This document shows positions 37,257 to 47,700 of a stretch of 64,000 bases of DNA, one piece after another. The position numbers and the translations under genes were made by a program. The notes under the pieces are model-generated. The model worked only from the letters and a program-made list of their open reading frames with translations, did no database searches and was not told the origin of the DNA. This stretch comes from Syngnathus acus (lineage: Eukaryota; Chordata; Actinopteri; Syngnathiformes; Syngnathidae), in assembly GCF_901709675.1 (NCBI RefSeq), contig NC_051092.1:1614491-1678490 (forward strand), in the 5' to 3' direction. Positions within the stretch are counted from its first letter, which is position 1; the number at the start of each line of letters is the position of its first letter.

Positions 37257-40200
37257 GAACCATCAGCAAAGGTGAGTGTGATTTAAGGTCCATATTCAAC
37301 ACATCCAGCAAAGGACATTGAAATGAAATGGGGCCCCGCCTCCCATGGCATGAAGCCTGCCCCACACAGGAGATTACATTTAAAGGCAATTACGAGGAGT
37401 GACGCAGATCAGATATTCTGTGATGTTTAAACAAGCCAAACCAGACACAGCTGGACCTCTCTGCTCCACAGGATCCCATCGGCAAAACGATTTTCTAATA
37501 CATTTGAATGAAAAGCAACTTTATTTGATTAATCATTGATTGGAAAATCAATTTGAAGAAATATTTGATAGTGTCGGCCCTATTTAACACGCAAACGCGG
37601 GCAGTACAAACAACACAAAGCCTTGTTAAGTAGCATGACACGTGTAGCAACGGTGGCGATGTCACATGGTGAGTAACATGAGTCCTGCTGACATCTCAGC
37701 TGTGTGGCCTTTTTAACTCGCTGCATGAGGGTGAGCTTTCCAGATGCTACACTTAGACTAGAGAGAAAAGCCAGCCGCGACAAGTGACGTGGATATGAAA
37801 AAAGCGGACAGTTCAAAATAAATTCAAAATGAAAGTGATTCATAAATTCACAATACGTCGATGCTGTTGTGATTTTTGTTGTTGTCATAGCGATAGATCA
37901 TATCATCACAACTTTTCGCGACACATTTAAAAAAAAAAAAAAAAAAAAAAGGAACAATCTTCAACGGTAAGTATTAAATGTAAAGATAAGGAGAACATAC
38001 GCTGCAAATTATGAGCGCAAGCAGACCGTCATTGAAAGCCGTTGGAGTGTGCAGTATTACATAACGCCAGCCGGACATGATGCGGCTTTGAGCCACAAGG
38101 TTGACTGAGCATTATGCAGATGTAGATGCTGTAGCCATCGGAGATGTCGTAACAGGGTAGACCACCCAGGCACTTGCTGAGGGCCACGAGCTGAAGGGTC
38201 CCTCAAGAAACCCACGATAAAATCACAAGGCTGCTTTACACACTGCATTGTTAGGAATCCCTCGCTAACGGCGCCTTACTTGCTATTGCTAGCTAGTAGC
38301 GGGGCGGGTCCCTGGAGAGATGACTGATATTAGTCCATAGCAACAATTTTTGTTTTTTCCAGAGGCCTCCATGGGTCTTCTTGCTTAGGGGCTCCAGCAG
38401 GTCTAGGAAAAATCTTGGTCAAGATGGTGACATTGTAATTGCCCGTGAATCCCATCTGCTAATGCTCACTGCTATCTAGCTAGCCGTCGACCGTCCCGCT
38501 CAGTGCTAGCCTCGACTTCCAAGTACAAGTTACGGCAGCGAATGTCATGATGTAAAAAAGAGGCACAGGCTTCGTAAATTCATTTTAATTGAACCAGGAA
38601 ATGTATTGGCCCATTTATGCATCAAGCACCTGTTGTGTTGTTCGAGAATACCAAGCTAAAAGTACTCGACTAGGTGGATATGCGCATTCAAATATTCAGA
38701 GAACATTGTAAGCGCACCGCTCAAGCTCATTGTGCATGTTGTTGTATGCAAGGCCATTATTTCATGTTTAAACTCGGCTTTCATTCCCCAAGCAAAGACT
38801 CAAAGGGGTCAGAACATTTGGTACAATATCACGCCGGAATTGACTTTGTTCCATATCCGCCGCTTGCCCTGAACATAAAACTGGCAAACAAAGTTATCAC
38901 CTAGCTAGCTTCTTTGTTTGCCCTTAGCTGAACACAATGAGAGGCCTGGGAACATGTGATGTTGTTTTACTGGGTACAGTTTTATATGGAAGGCTGTTTT
39001 GGCAACCATTTGTAGCAAGTTAGTTTTACGTACAAATACCTCAAAGAACTACAATTGAGGGGAAAAAGTGGTTGTACCGTGTACTGACAGCCGGCGCCGG
39101 ATGGGAAGTAGCACGAGCATTTGAATCGCTCAGCCAAGAGCAGCCTGGATGGATCAATGTGTGAGTCAAATAAAAACATCTCACACATGAAAGGCAGGAT
39201 CACCATGGTTCCGCTGAAGCTGGGCCTTGTTGCCATGCGATTGGGATGAAGGAAAAACACAGACAGGTAGACTCCCGATGAGATATTATTAGCCTCCGCT
39301 TTGACGTGGCGTTCAAACCCGATCCGCAAGCAGCCGTGACTGTCGGTCGGGCTGATCGTCGGCTTGAAAAGGCAAATCGGGGTCGCGAGAGTTCAAACGT
39401 CACGACTCTGTTTAACAAGCGTGATTAAATGAGAGGAGGTCCGGTTCCAGTGTGATTGTTTTGCAGCTAACAGATCACAAAAGAGGACCAAGTGGGCGGA
39501 GCTTAACAATACAATCGCAATCAATGTCCTGTAGATAAGCCCAAGTTCCAGTCAATGTTGACAAAACTCGTTACGTCAGGTCTGCTCCTATTCCCCAAAT
39601 GTGGTTCAGAGAGATTTTTATCTCGCTCTCGCATGCTTTCATCTCCAGAGAAATGTCCTCAACCTGACTTGTGACGCACTTCTAATCTGTGTCCTGAGCG
39701 TGTTTGACAATTGGAAGGTGGAAGCCATAAAAAGTCATCTCAAGGTCCGAAAACAACATAACGCTGACATCATGGAATATCGCGTCCTCATATTTAGGTC
39801 AACAGGGAAGCACTTGATGATCTAGTTTCCGACGTATTTGGAATTTGCGTCCAATGGTGACGATCGTTCTCAAGCATTTATCATTTCAAACACTCGCCTT
39901 GAGAACAAAAGATTAAACCGATTTAATCGGTTCCCACGTGTTTACACTGACATTTAGAGTGACGTTTTCAGAAAACCTGGTAAAACATAAGCCCCTGATA
40001 AAGAGAGCAGAGTGTTTACATTGGAAAGTAGACGTGAGCCATTTCAAGGGGAGGAGCCAAGTTTTGTTTATCAGCATGAAAACACCATCATGCTGTTTTT
40101 TTTAGCAACCGGAGAGGTTTGGCATCAACAGCAAGCCTGACATTTCAAAATACATCTATAAAATTCCAAATTGTAGTGATTGTTTTTTTTCTGGTCGAAC

Positions 40201-41913
40201 TAATTGCTTTGTAAATATGCATTAGTGATGGCAAAGGCATCCAGTTAACTGAAGGTAACCAAGCAACTGTTTTCAGACACTTCAAATGAAGCCGGTGCAC
40301 TTCCCCTTTTCTGCATTTACATTTATGACGCACAGATGTTTCCTGCCGACAACTCCATATCACTTCTTACGATCAGCTTTAAGTGCCACACTTTGCCCTT
40401 TTGATATTTACAGATGGAAATATTGATGTTGGAATATTTTTGTACTTCTTAGAAACACTTTGATGAAAACAATCAGTTGTGGGACACTAAACCTCCAACT
40501 TCGATCGAGTAGTCAATTGAAATACGATTCATCCATACAGGCATTCGATTAAACCCATTATAATGAAGTCCGTTGTTGCTTTGACTTTGCCAAGCTGTGA
40601 GCTGTGACGTCTCGACGCGCCTGCTTCTTTCACAAATGTAAATCAGTGGAAATCCCACCGATCGTATCAGCGGCCATTTCCGTTTATCACGGCTGAGTTA
40701 ACAATCGGCTCAAAAAGAGCCTGATCGGATCCGCGGAGAACCTGAAAACACATCCTGACCCCACAAAAAAGCAATTTTTGAGAAATGCATGCTGTCGCTT
40801 TATATGCAGCGTATTTCTTCGTCTTTGCCGGTTACATGCAAAAGCTGATTTATCGGTCCGCGTAGTGCGGAAAGACAAGCCCTTATTTCCATCATAATAG
40901 CCGCGGCTGGATCGGAAGGGGGGGCGCTCTTTGTGGCCGCATGAATGATCGGCTCATGATAAGTGACATTTTCCTCTTTGGCAAATGCATAATCCAAAAT
41001 ATCCAAACTGCAATGAAGTATATTTGCATGACCAAGCAAGTGTCGCTCTATGAGTTGATTGTTTTTATGACACGGATGAAGTCGCAATAGATATTGACAC
41101 ACGATAATCACTTTATGCCGCCGTGTCACTTCTCTATCGCTGCATTTCCGAGCCTGGCAGGAAATCTATTAAACATTAACCAGCGGCGGTAGTGGCGGCT
41201 TCCAAGCCCGGCCGGCCGGCCGGCGCTTTATTGCTGCAAACTGCAGGATGTGTCGCGAGGGGACATTTGGCTCCGTGGCTCGCTCTTCTCGGTTGTTCAA
41301 ACAGAAGGTGCCATAAGTGTGTGTCGCATTTGATTTCTCTCGATAAAGCATCATTGAGGGAAAAAAAAAAAATTGGTTTTATTTTTTTGGACTGTCAATT
41401 ATTATGAAACGCCCTGATTGAATATTAGGTTACAGGTATTTGTTAATATTAGCAAATTAGCTAGTGATGTATAAAATCAAATCTGTATTGTGTCTAATTC
41501 AAGTGTTGTGTAACTTTTTGGGGGTTTGGGTTGCGAATTTGTTCTCACAGGAGTAGTTCATATTTACAGACAGGACACTATGCTGATAAAAGCGCAGTTT
41601 GTTTACTGTGCTGAAATCAAAATTCATAAGCAAACTCCTCCCGTGAAGGTTTCTGGTTTCGAGTGATATTTTCAATCAGAGGAAAAGGTCAGGATGAAAA
41701 CAGCCGGCTTAGGAAGAAACATGAGACGATTGTTTTGGTGGAGCAGCCATTTTGGCACAAATGGACATTCACTTATGTTTGAGAAATGTTGAAAGGAACT
41801 TTACGGAAATGTCTGCTTTTTATTATTAACTCGACTCTTAAATTCAAAACTTTGCTGTTTGAAGTGCTTGTGTGGAAAAAACACTGACGTAAACCAGGTT
41901 GATGTTCCAATAA

Positions 41914-41923
41914 TTTATTTATT
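41914..41923 (-). terminator. c2cd4a poly(A) signals
   Basis: Two overlapping AATAAA hexamers read on the minus strand (41918-41923 and 41914-41919), 71-80 bp past the c2cd4a stop codon. Whether this proximal pair or a more distal signal (another AATAAA lies near 41817) is used cannot be told. Confidence 0.5.
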
Positions 41924-41993
41924 CATAAAAAAATTCTCACAATACCAAAGAAGACAGAAAATAAATAATTTAATAATAACATATGTGGAAGAA

Positions 41994-43325
41994 CTAATTG
42001 CTTAAGGTGACAAGGCTACCAAGAGGGAGATCACAGCTACCCAGCATATAGTCTCTTTTCAGAGTGGACATTTTGTTGACCACTTTGAAGCGAAGGGAGC
42101 GACCGGCGAGGTCTTCCTCCGAGATGCCGTCGAAAAAGAAATCTTCGTTGAAGATGGGATTGCGGCTCTTTCGGATGACTGTGCTGCGCTGCTTCTGGAC
42201 TTTGCCCGGAGCTAGCGAGATGCTGACGCTGCAGTTGATGATCTTGCAGTCTACGGACAAAGGGTACAGGCCTTCGGCACTGATCAGCCGGACCCTCAGT
42301 CTTTGGTTGTCCGGGCAGTACTCCGCCGAGAGTCTCAGGCTGCCGTCCTTCCCGACGGGCACCATTCTTTCTTTCATGACCCGCTCTTTATGCAGGGTCA
42401 AATCCACGGGGAAGATGGTCGGGGGCGCCAGGCTGTAGCAGCCGGGGAGGCCCTCGCCTAAACCGTCCGATGCCCTCCTCATCACGTTGGGACTGTTGTC
42501 GGTCGAGCTGCCTTCGTCCGTGGACAGGGAGTTATTCCTGGACACCGTGGCCTTCCTGATGTTCCTGGAGAGCAGCAGTTCATGGCTCAGCGTCTTGAAG
42601 ATGGACGACTTGGCGGGGCATCTGGTCAGAAGCGGCGAACTGAAGGGGGACGACTCGGTAGAAGATGTCGTGTCGCTGTCGGCCGCCCCCTGCCAGTTGA
42701 GATGGTGTCCTCTCGGCGAGAGACGGGAGGTCAGAGTATTGAGGCTGAAGGAGGAAGGTGAGGGTGAGGCGCTCGAGGTGACTTTGGAGCAGGTGGCCGA
42801 TCGGCTCCTGGGTAGCAGAAGGGGAGAGGAACCCGGGTCGGAGTGGAAGAGAGACTCCTTCCTCCTGGTGTGCGGGCTCTCCAGCAAGGTGCAAAAGCCG
42901 TAGCAGGTCTGCGCTTTGGCCATGTGGGGGAGGGACAAAGCGGCTTGGCTTTGAGGATCGGCGTTTGTTGTCTCCTCATCACTACAGCCGTCAAAGGGAC
43001 CCTCGTCCACGCTCTCCACCTGGATGATGTGCGGTTTGGGGGCCTCGTAGTGCGCCACCTCCACCTCGCAGTGGCTCGCTTTGGCGGCGCGGGCAGCTCG
43101 GCCCTGCTCCGGATTTTTCACCTCCTGTAGGGACGGGATGGTAGGCGGGATGCAGAATTCCGGGATGTTGTCAGGGGTGATGACGTTAGGGAAAAAGGAA
43201 ATTCTTTTGTTTTTGTCCGATTTGTCCCCAAATATGATGTCGCTGATCTTGAAGCTGAATTCTGTTGACGACACGGGCGGGACGGAGCTCTCCATTGAAA
43301 CACGGATCTTCTCCACTACCCACAT
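41994..43325 (-). CDS. c2cd4a: C2CD4-family protein (C2 domain, nuclear), c2cd4a-like
   Basis: A single-exon frame of 443 codons. C2CD4 (NLF) proteins are vertebrate C2-domain proteins, reported as nuclear and cytokine- or glucose-responsive in endothelium and pancreatic islets. Human C2CD4A/B sit at a type-2-diabetes locus. The start ATG at 43325 gives MWVVEKIR, the family's usual N-terminus (MW..E+(I/L)R). Family blocks follow: VITPDNIPEFCIPP at residues 48-61, SQAALSLPH at 126-134, YGFCTLLESPHTRRKESLF at 142-160, a Ser/Thr-rich linker at 162-290, and a C-terminal C2 domain at about 328-440. The C2 domain includes NPIFNEDFFFDG at 389-400 and LKRDYMLG at 422-429. It lacks the DPYV-type loop and clustered aspartates of calcium-binding C2 domains, so calcium binding is doubtful. 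The N-terminal blocks favour C2CD4A/B over C2CD4C, and rora nearby supports that, whereas the C2 domain itself is as close to C2CD4C. Length is near the human C2CD4C protein (about 420 residues). No damage is seen. Confidence 0.9.
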   Translation of the reverse strand: MWVVEKIRVSMESSVPPVSSTEFSFKISDIIFGDKSDKNKRISFFPNVITPDNIPEFCIPPTIPSLQEVKNPEQGRAARAAKASHCEVEVAHYEAPKPHIIQVESVDEGPFDGCSDEETTNADPQSQAALSLPHMAKAQTCYGFCTLLESPHTRRKESLFHSDPGSSPLLLPRSRSATCSKVTSSASPSPSSFSLNTLTSRLSPRGHHLNWQGAADSDTTSSTESSPFSSPLLTRCPAKSSIFKTLSHELLLSRNIRKATVSRNNSLSTDEGSSTDNSPNVMRRASDGLGEGLPGCYSLAPPTIFPVDLTLHKERVMKERMVPVGKDGSLRLSAEYCPDNQRLRVRLISAEGLYPLSVDCKIINCSVSISLAPGKVQKQRSTVIRKSRNPIFNEDFFFDGISEEDLAGRSLRFKVVNKMSTLKRDYMLGSCDLPLGSLVTLSN

Positions 43326-43354
43326 AGATGTGCCGGTGGAATTCTTGAAAGTCG

Positions 43355-43435
43355 CTGCAATTGAAATGATTTTGCATTTGTCAGCATGTGATCTCTCAAA
43401 AAATAGTGAGATAATTTGTGGAAGCATCACCTTAC
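43355..43435 (-). other. c2cd4a: Probable 81-bp 5'UTR intron of c2cd4a
   Basis: On the minus strand a donor ATAAG|GTAAGG (GT at 43435-43434) and an acceptor TTTCAATTGCAG (AG at 43356-43355) bound 81 bp. Exon 2 would begin at 43354, 29 bases before the ATG. The reading frame stays open back through this intron to 43430, so an unspliced transcript could in principle start at the ATG at 43427 and add 34 residues. The family N-terminus argues against that. Confidence 0.6.
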
Positions 43436-43560
43436 CTTATATAGTTTAGATACAGATTTCCCTGGGCAGGATCGATCGAAGGTTCCGGCTAAAAGTTCAG
43501 CGCGCGGAAAGAAATCTGAGTCTTTTTTCAACAGCAGCCGGCGGCTTTGAACATATGTTG
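43436..43560 (-). promoter_or_regulatory. c2cd4a: Putative c2cd4a non-coding first exon and promoter
   Basis: This is the sequence in front of the donor at 43435. No TATA box stands out. The right boundary is a guess, and no transcription start can be fixed. Confidence 0.35.
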
Positions 43561-45060
43561 AGGGAGGCAGACAGGTTAAATCAAGCAAGAAAGCTGTGAA
43601 TGTAAAACACACCCCCTGCACTGGATCCTCCCTCTCTCCTCGCCCTCCAGGTTGCTCCGGAAACATCCAGAAGCACAACAGAGCTCCTGTATTGCTTACC
43701 GTTTGTTGCCCAAATATTATCGTTTAATAAATTATACAAGAGGTAAGATGTATTTGGAGAAAGAAAACTTTGAGTAGTCCAAACTGGCATTGGGATGACC
43801 TCCTGATTTTGAGTTAACATCATCTTTGGAAGCAGCTCGAGGGGATTCCCAATCACTCTCGGGAAGTGTTTGCTTTGAGTTCAAAACCTTCATGAAGCTT
43901 CAGAAAAGTAAAAACAAAAATAATTCTATTTACATATTCCTCCTTTTTTGTGAGTGTGCAGTGGGATATTTTTTTTTTCTACTGTAAAATATGTGGCTTG
44001 GATCACTCACTGCTCTATCCTGTGTGCAATACACATCTTTTGTCAACGCCTGCCCTCTTGTGGTGGGACAGATAATGACAGTGGACCGTCAATCCCCTAA
44101 CACTGTAGATAAAATATAGCTTCTCTAGAAAAGCTTAATACAGACTTGCATAATCGGTTATTCTCCTGCTGTGTTGAAAATGGTATTTGAGAAGTAAATA
44201 ATGGCTTCGTCTATCTCGGATAATTCCAGCCATAATGGCTGTCGACAGGGAACAAGGTTCAAGTGGATGAAATTGGTTGTTAGTGGCGACAAAGCATCAA
44301 AGCGCAGAATGACACAACATCGGGGATTGTTTTAAAGTGCTTTATAAATAAAGTTGCGAGAACATGCGAAGGGCGAATTTCTCCGAAATGTTTTCCAAGT
44401 TACTGAAGGACATTAGCAAATCAAGCGGACCGCAGGCAGACAGAGCAATTGCAGGAAAGCACTTTTTTAAAAAAAAAAAAGAGATCTCTGTAACCGGACT
44501 CAATTGACACTCCAAATCTTCACAGATGATTTTAATATATATTGTAATGAAAAAATGTAAAATGTGATAATCACACAAATTAATGAAGCTGGAAAGAAAA
44601 AATAAAACGCTGTGACAGTTCATTCTAGCTTCCGACAGGGGGAGTATAAAACCTTTTTTAAAGTCTGCCACTGTCCACCCAGTGAGATGCTAAACTGAGA
44701 CGACATATATCACATATATACGATGAATTATTCCGAATTAAATCACGTGTGGGTGTTTTATTAATTTTGCATTTAATTTTGTGCATGTTTTTTTTTTTTT
44801 AATTATTCATTTGATTAGACAAAATAAATACAGATTTTAAACCCCTCGTTGCAGCTTTGGTGACCTTATATTTAGATCATCACCGTTTTGGCACTTGCAT
44901 TTTTCACATTGTGTCGTGCGTGCGTCACGTGACTCAACTTCAATTCAGTCAAACAAATGACACCATCATCTCAGTGATGATCAGTCTAAAAAAAGCCCCA
45001 TGCAAAGATGCGTTCTCCTCATCCCTGCATGTGTAGACGGACGAGGAGGGGCTTGATGAT
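43561..45060. other. Intergenic between c2cd4a and the 45-kb gene start
   Basis: No coding exon is supported. A CTCF-like site lies at 44050-44063. The rest is AT-rich with T or A runs near 43970, 44470 and 44790. A CACGTG-containing word (TGCGTCACGTGAC) lies near 44919-44931, combining an E-box with a CRE-like half. Confidence 0.4.
44050..44063 (-). promoter_or_regulatory. CTCF-like motif upstream of c2cd4a
   Basis: On the minus strand CCACAAGAGGGCAG matches CCASYAGRKGGCRS at 13 of 14 positions. It lies about 0.6 kb upstream of the probable c2cd4a first exon and faces the plus-strand site at 36564. Confidence 0.45.
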
Positions 45061-45231
45061 GATGAAGAGCAGGCAGGGGTGCGCGCGCGCGCGTGTTTGT
45101 AAGATAGAGAGAGCCAGCCAGAGAGAGAGAGAGAGAGAGAGAATGTGTGTGAACGCGTGTGCGTGAGTAATGTGTGTGCGTCGCCTCGCTGTGAGCTCGC
45201 TTGCTTTGCACAAGACGCGGACCTACAGCAG
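45061..45231 (+). promoter_or_regulatory. Probable promoter and non-coding first exon of a plus-strand gene
   Basis: A (GC)n run (45079-45092) and a (GA)n run (45119-45142) precede a GC-rich segment that ends CTACAGCAG|GTAGGA, a good donor with GT at 45232-45233. A 99-bp intron with acceptor CTTCGCTTGCAG (AG at 45329-45330) follows. There is no long open frame. The dinucleotide tracts, composition and spliceable layout are those of a vertebrate 5'UTR. In mammals the gene to the right of C2CD4B and transcribed away from it is TLN2, which has several non-coding 5' exons. That identity is inference from position only. Confidence 0.35.
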
Positions 45232-45330
45232 GTAGGAACTCACCTTCACTCTTTTCCGTGGAAGGTCCGGTGCCTTTTTATGTCCAGCACATTTGGACTG
45301 GAAACATGTCATCCTCCTCTTCGCTTGCAG

Positions 45331-45789
45331 ACGACCTCTCCCCGTGCTTTTAATGGCTCGCAAGCGCTCGGCTCGCTCGCTTTGGATTTAACATCGCTCC
45401 CATTAGAACCTCCGAGCGGGTTTCTTCAGCGAATTTGAAGGAGCGAGCGCTTTTGACAGTGACTGCTCAGTTGAATTTCTGAGTGACCTACTTGTTTTCT
45501 CGTCGCATTTGCAAGTGGAGTCAGTCCCCCGCATTTGGTCGAGGCAGGAACGGTGCTCGCAGCTCTCAGCAGCTCCCAGCAGCTCCCAGCAGCTCCCAGC
45601 AGCTCCCAGCAGCTCTCAGCATCTTCGCTCGCTGCCCTGCACGAGAAATGTGTCATGGTTTACTAACTTGGACTTGACCTGGATGCTGCGTGGATCGCAG
45701 TTGACATTTTGCCAGCGTAAAGGCTGGGCTTGTAGGCGTCAGTACTGATGTGACCGCTGATTTAAGCTTTCTTGGGTCAAGTTTGAAAG
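45331..45789 (+). other. Probable second non-coding exon
   Basis: Bounded by the acceptor at 45329-45330 and a donor TTTGAAAG|GTGACT (GT at 45790-45791), giving 459 bp. It contains the 10-bp tandem array at 45561-45620 and a short upstream-type frame starting at the ATG at 45649, but no long coding frame. If real, it continues the transcript beginning near 45.1 kb; the coding part would lie farther right. Confidence 0.3.
45561..45620 (+). repeat. Six-copy 10-bp tandem repeat
   Basis: AGCTCCCAGC is repeated six times head to tail without gaps; the first and last copies have T in place of one C. The array lies in the putative non-coding exon. Confidence 0.97.
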
Positions 45790-47514
45790 GTGACTCGCAT
45801 TTTTTTTTTTTTAGGTAGAGGTAGGAAGCATGTCACCCCCACACACACATTTCAAAATCACGCATGTTCCCTGAACTATGCATCTGAAGTGTCAAATTTG
45901 TTTCTGTCTCCAGCCACTTAATTGCCTCATCATATACAATTGTTTTGAATGACATGTTGAGCCGCGTAGAAAAGAAAAATAGTTTGGACATGGTCATTTG
46001 TTTGAAATGGTATTTTGGTCGTGAGAAAGTTCAGCTAGGGAACGCACATGGTTCGTTTTATCAGGCCGCTTAAAATGAGATGTTGGGCCAAATCTGGCCC
46101 CCAAGCCTTGACTTGCTTAATGCAGATTCAACGTGAATTTGAGTGTGAATGCTCAATGTGTACCCCAACCTGACCCAAAATATACCGTAATTTTCGGACT
46201 ATAAGTCGCACCGGAGTATAAGTCGCACCAGCCATAAAATGCCCAAAAAAGTGAAAAAAACCATATATATGTATATAAGTCGCTCCTGAGTATAAGTCGC
46301 CCCCCCCACCCAAACTATGAAAAAAAAACGCGACTTATAGTCCGAAAATTACGGTACTCTAATGAGGATTAGCGATATTGTTTCCAAACCTGACCCTCTT
46401 CCACACCACACCAAACCTTGGGCGATAATAACTGCTTGGCTTCCAGTCGACAAATATAAACATTCGATGCAGTGACTGAGCATTAACTGCACTAGATTAG
46501 CATTTAAACACACAATACTCACCTTTAAGTTGACTGAAGGTCAATGATGCCGAGGGAGATTAGCACTCTTTACATTCAAGCTCATCATAACTAACTTTAT
46601 CATTAGTTTAACTTACTGACAAATAAATCTAACACCTTGAGGTGTTTTGAATTTATTTTACGGAACTGATCCGTAAGTCCGACTAGCGACGCGAAACTCC
46701 CTTGACTGTGCATTAACCTGTCATGATATTCATTTCACTGCTGTGTTAACCCCCCCTCGCTGTGACATCATCCCCTGGATATCCAGGGTCAATCCAAGGA
46801 TACTAGGGATGTGGGAGAGAGAAAAGAAAAATCTGCCATGTTTTACCCGAGTGATGCAAGCGAGGAAACTCACGCTGTCTCAGCAGGATGCAGACAGCTG
46901 CGACTCTGATAGCTTTAAGGCTCCGGATGTCGGGTGGGAGGACAATTTGCGGAGAGGCTCTCCCTCACTGATACTGTAAGTCTGCCGGATAGAAGCAACG
47001 TGTGGAACTCCTCAGTAGCACGGTGAAGGGGGGGGAAAAAAAAATGCATGCAAGCTCTATTTGGACCATTTGTTGCTGAAACAGTCGTATATATTTGTGC
47101 TGCACTCACTTAATTAGAGCTGTAATGTACGATACATTTGCGAGCATTATTTTACCGAAGCCTACGCCCTGGACGTTTAAGATTAGCTGTAACTGCACAA
47201 TGTAACGAACGAATGGTCGAAATATTTGTCCTTGTGAATACAGCTCACAGCATGATGTCATGCCAAGACTTCAAAGTAGAAGCACACCATCTTGTTATAC
47301 CACGTCAATCAAAATTCGCCGTTATGTTATTGTGCAGCTGTACCTAATGAAGTGACCATTTACGGATAATGTAGTGAATCCGTTTTCCCCAGAACACTTT
47401 GGGCTGTAACTATAAAACCAAATCATTTGATGTGGTTGGCAAGATTCAGGCGTACAAAAGTGGTGATTATTGCCAGTAAGATTTTGCAGGGTGTTGATTT
47501 CGTTTATGTGCAAC
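45790..47514. other. Intergenic or intronic, transposon fragments
   Basis: No coding exon is supported. A short hAT MITE scrap (GGGCCAAATCTGGCCC, 46083-46116) and the second foldback MITE (46183-46356) lie here. CAGCTGTACCTAATGAAG at 47335-47352 is one copy of a dispersed repeat end also seen at 57059-57076. Confidence 0.45.
46183..46356. mobile_element. Foldback MITE with ACCGTAATTTT termini, copy 2
   Basis: 174 bp, the same element as at 29890-30062 and in the same orientation. I count only a few differences, including C for T at the thirteenth base and single-base length changes in A runs. Both ends are intact (TACCGTAATTTTCGGACT and its reverse complement). Confidence 0.88.
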
Positions 47515-47700
47515 ACGTTAGCACGTCCGCTTCACACTTGAGACGTTCACAGTGTGAATGTCAGCTCAGGCCTTCCCATGTGGAGTTTTCTTGTTCTCCT
47601 CATGCTTGAGTTGCTTTAATCCAGCATCCTCATGATTGTTTAAAGGCTCCATCTTACCTGTGGAGAACAAGCATTGTAGAAAATAGATGGATCTAGTTCA
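47515..47700 (+). mobile_element. Degraded SINE (tentative)
   Basis: The order of words GTTAGCACGTCCGCTTCACA, then CATGTGGAGTTTTCTTGTTC, then AGAAAATAGATGGAT parallels a tRNA-derived fish SINE, which has GTTAGCATCTGCCTCACAG, GTGGAGTTTGCATGTTCTCC and a GAAAATGGATGG tail. Heavily mutated; limits approximate. Confidence 0.5.

Larger units (their letters stand above)
36578..41913. other. Intergenic between the rora flank and c2cd4a
   Basis: No coding exon is supported. Microsatellites lie at 37061-37085 and 37198-37256 and a poly(A) run of more than 20 lies at 37929-37950. The interval 40480-41160 reads like low-repeat, possibly conserved DNA (for example AAATGCATAATCC near 40982). A (GGCC)n palindrome, GGCCGGCCGGCCGG, lies near 41210-41224. 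Confidence 0.35.

Noticed and set aside
42064-43130. Plus-strand and shifted frames over c2cd4a
   Set aside because: Shadows of the real minus-strand gene, open because of its biased codon third positions.
44919-44931. TGCGTCACGTGAC as a promoter element
   Set aside because: E-box and CRE words are present, but no start site or conserved context nearby supports a specific call.
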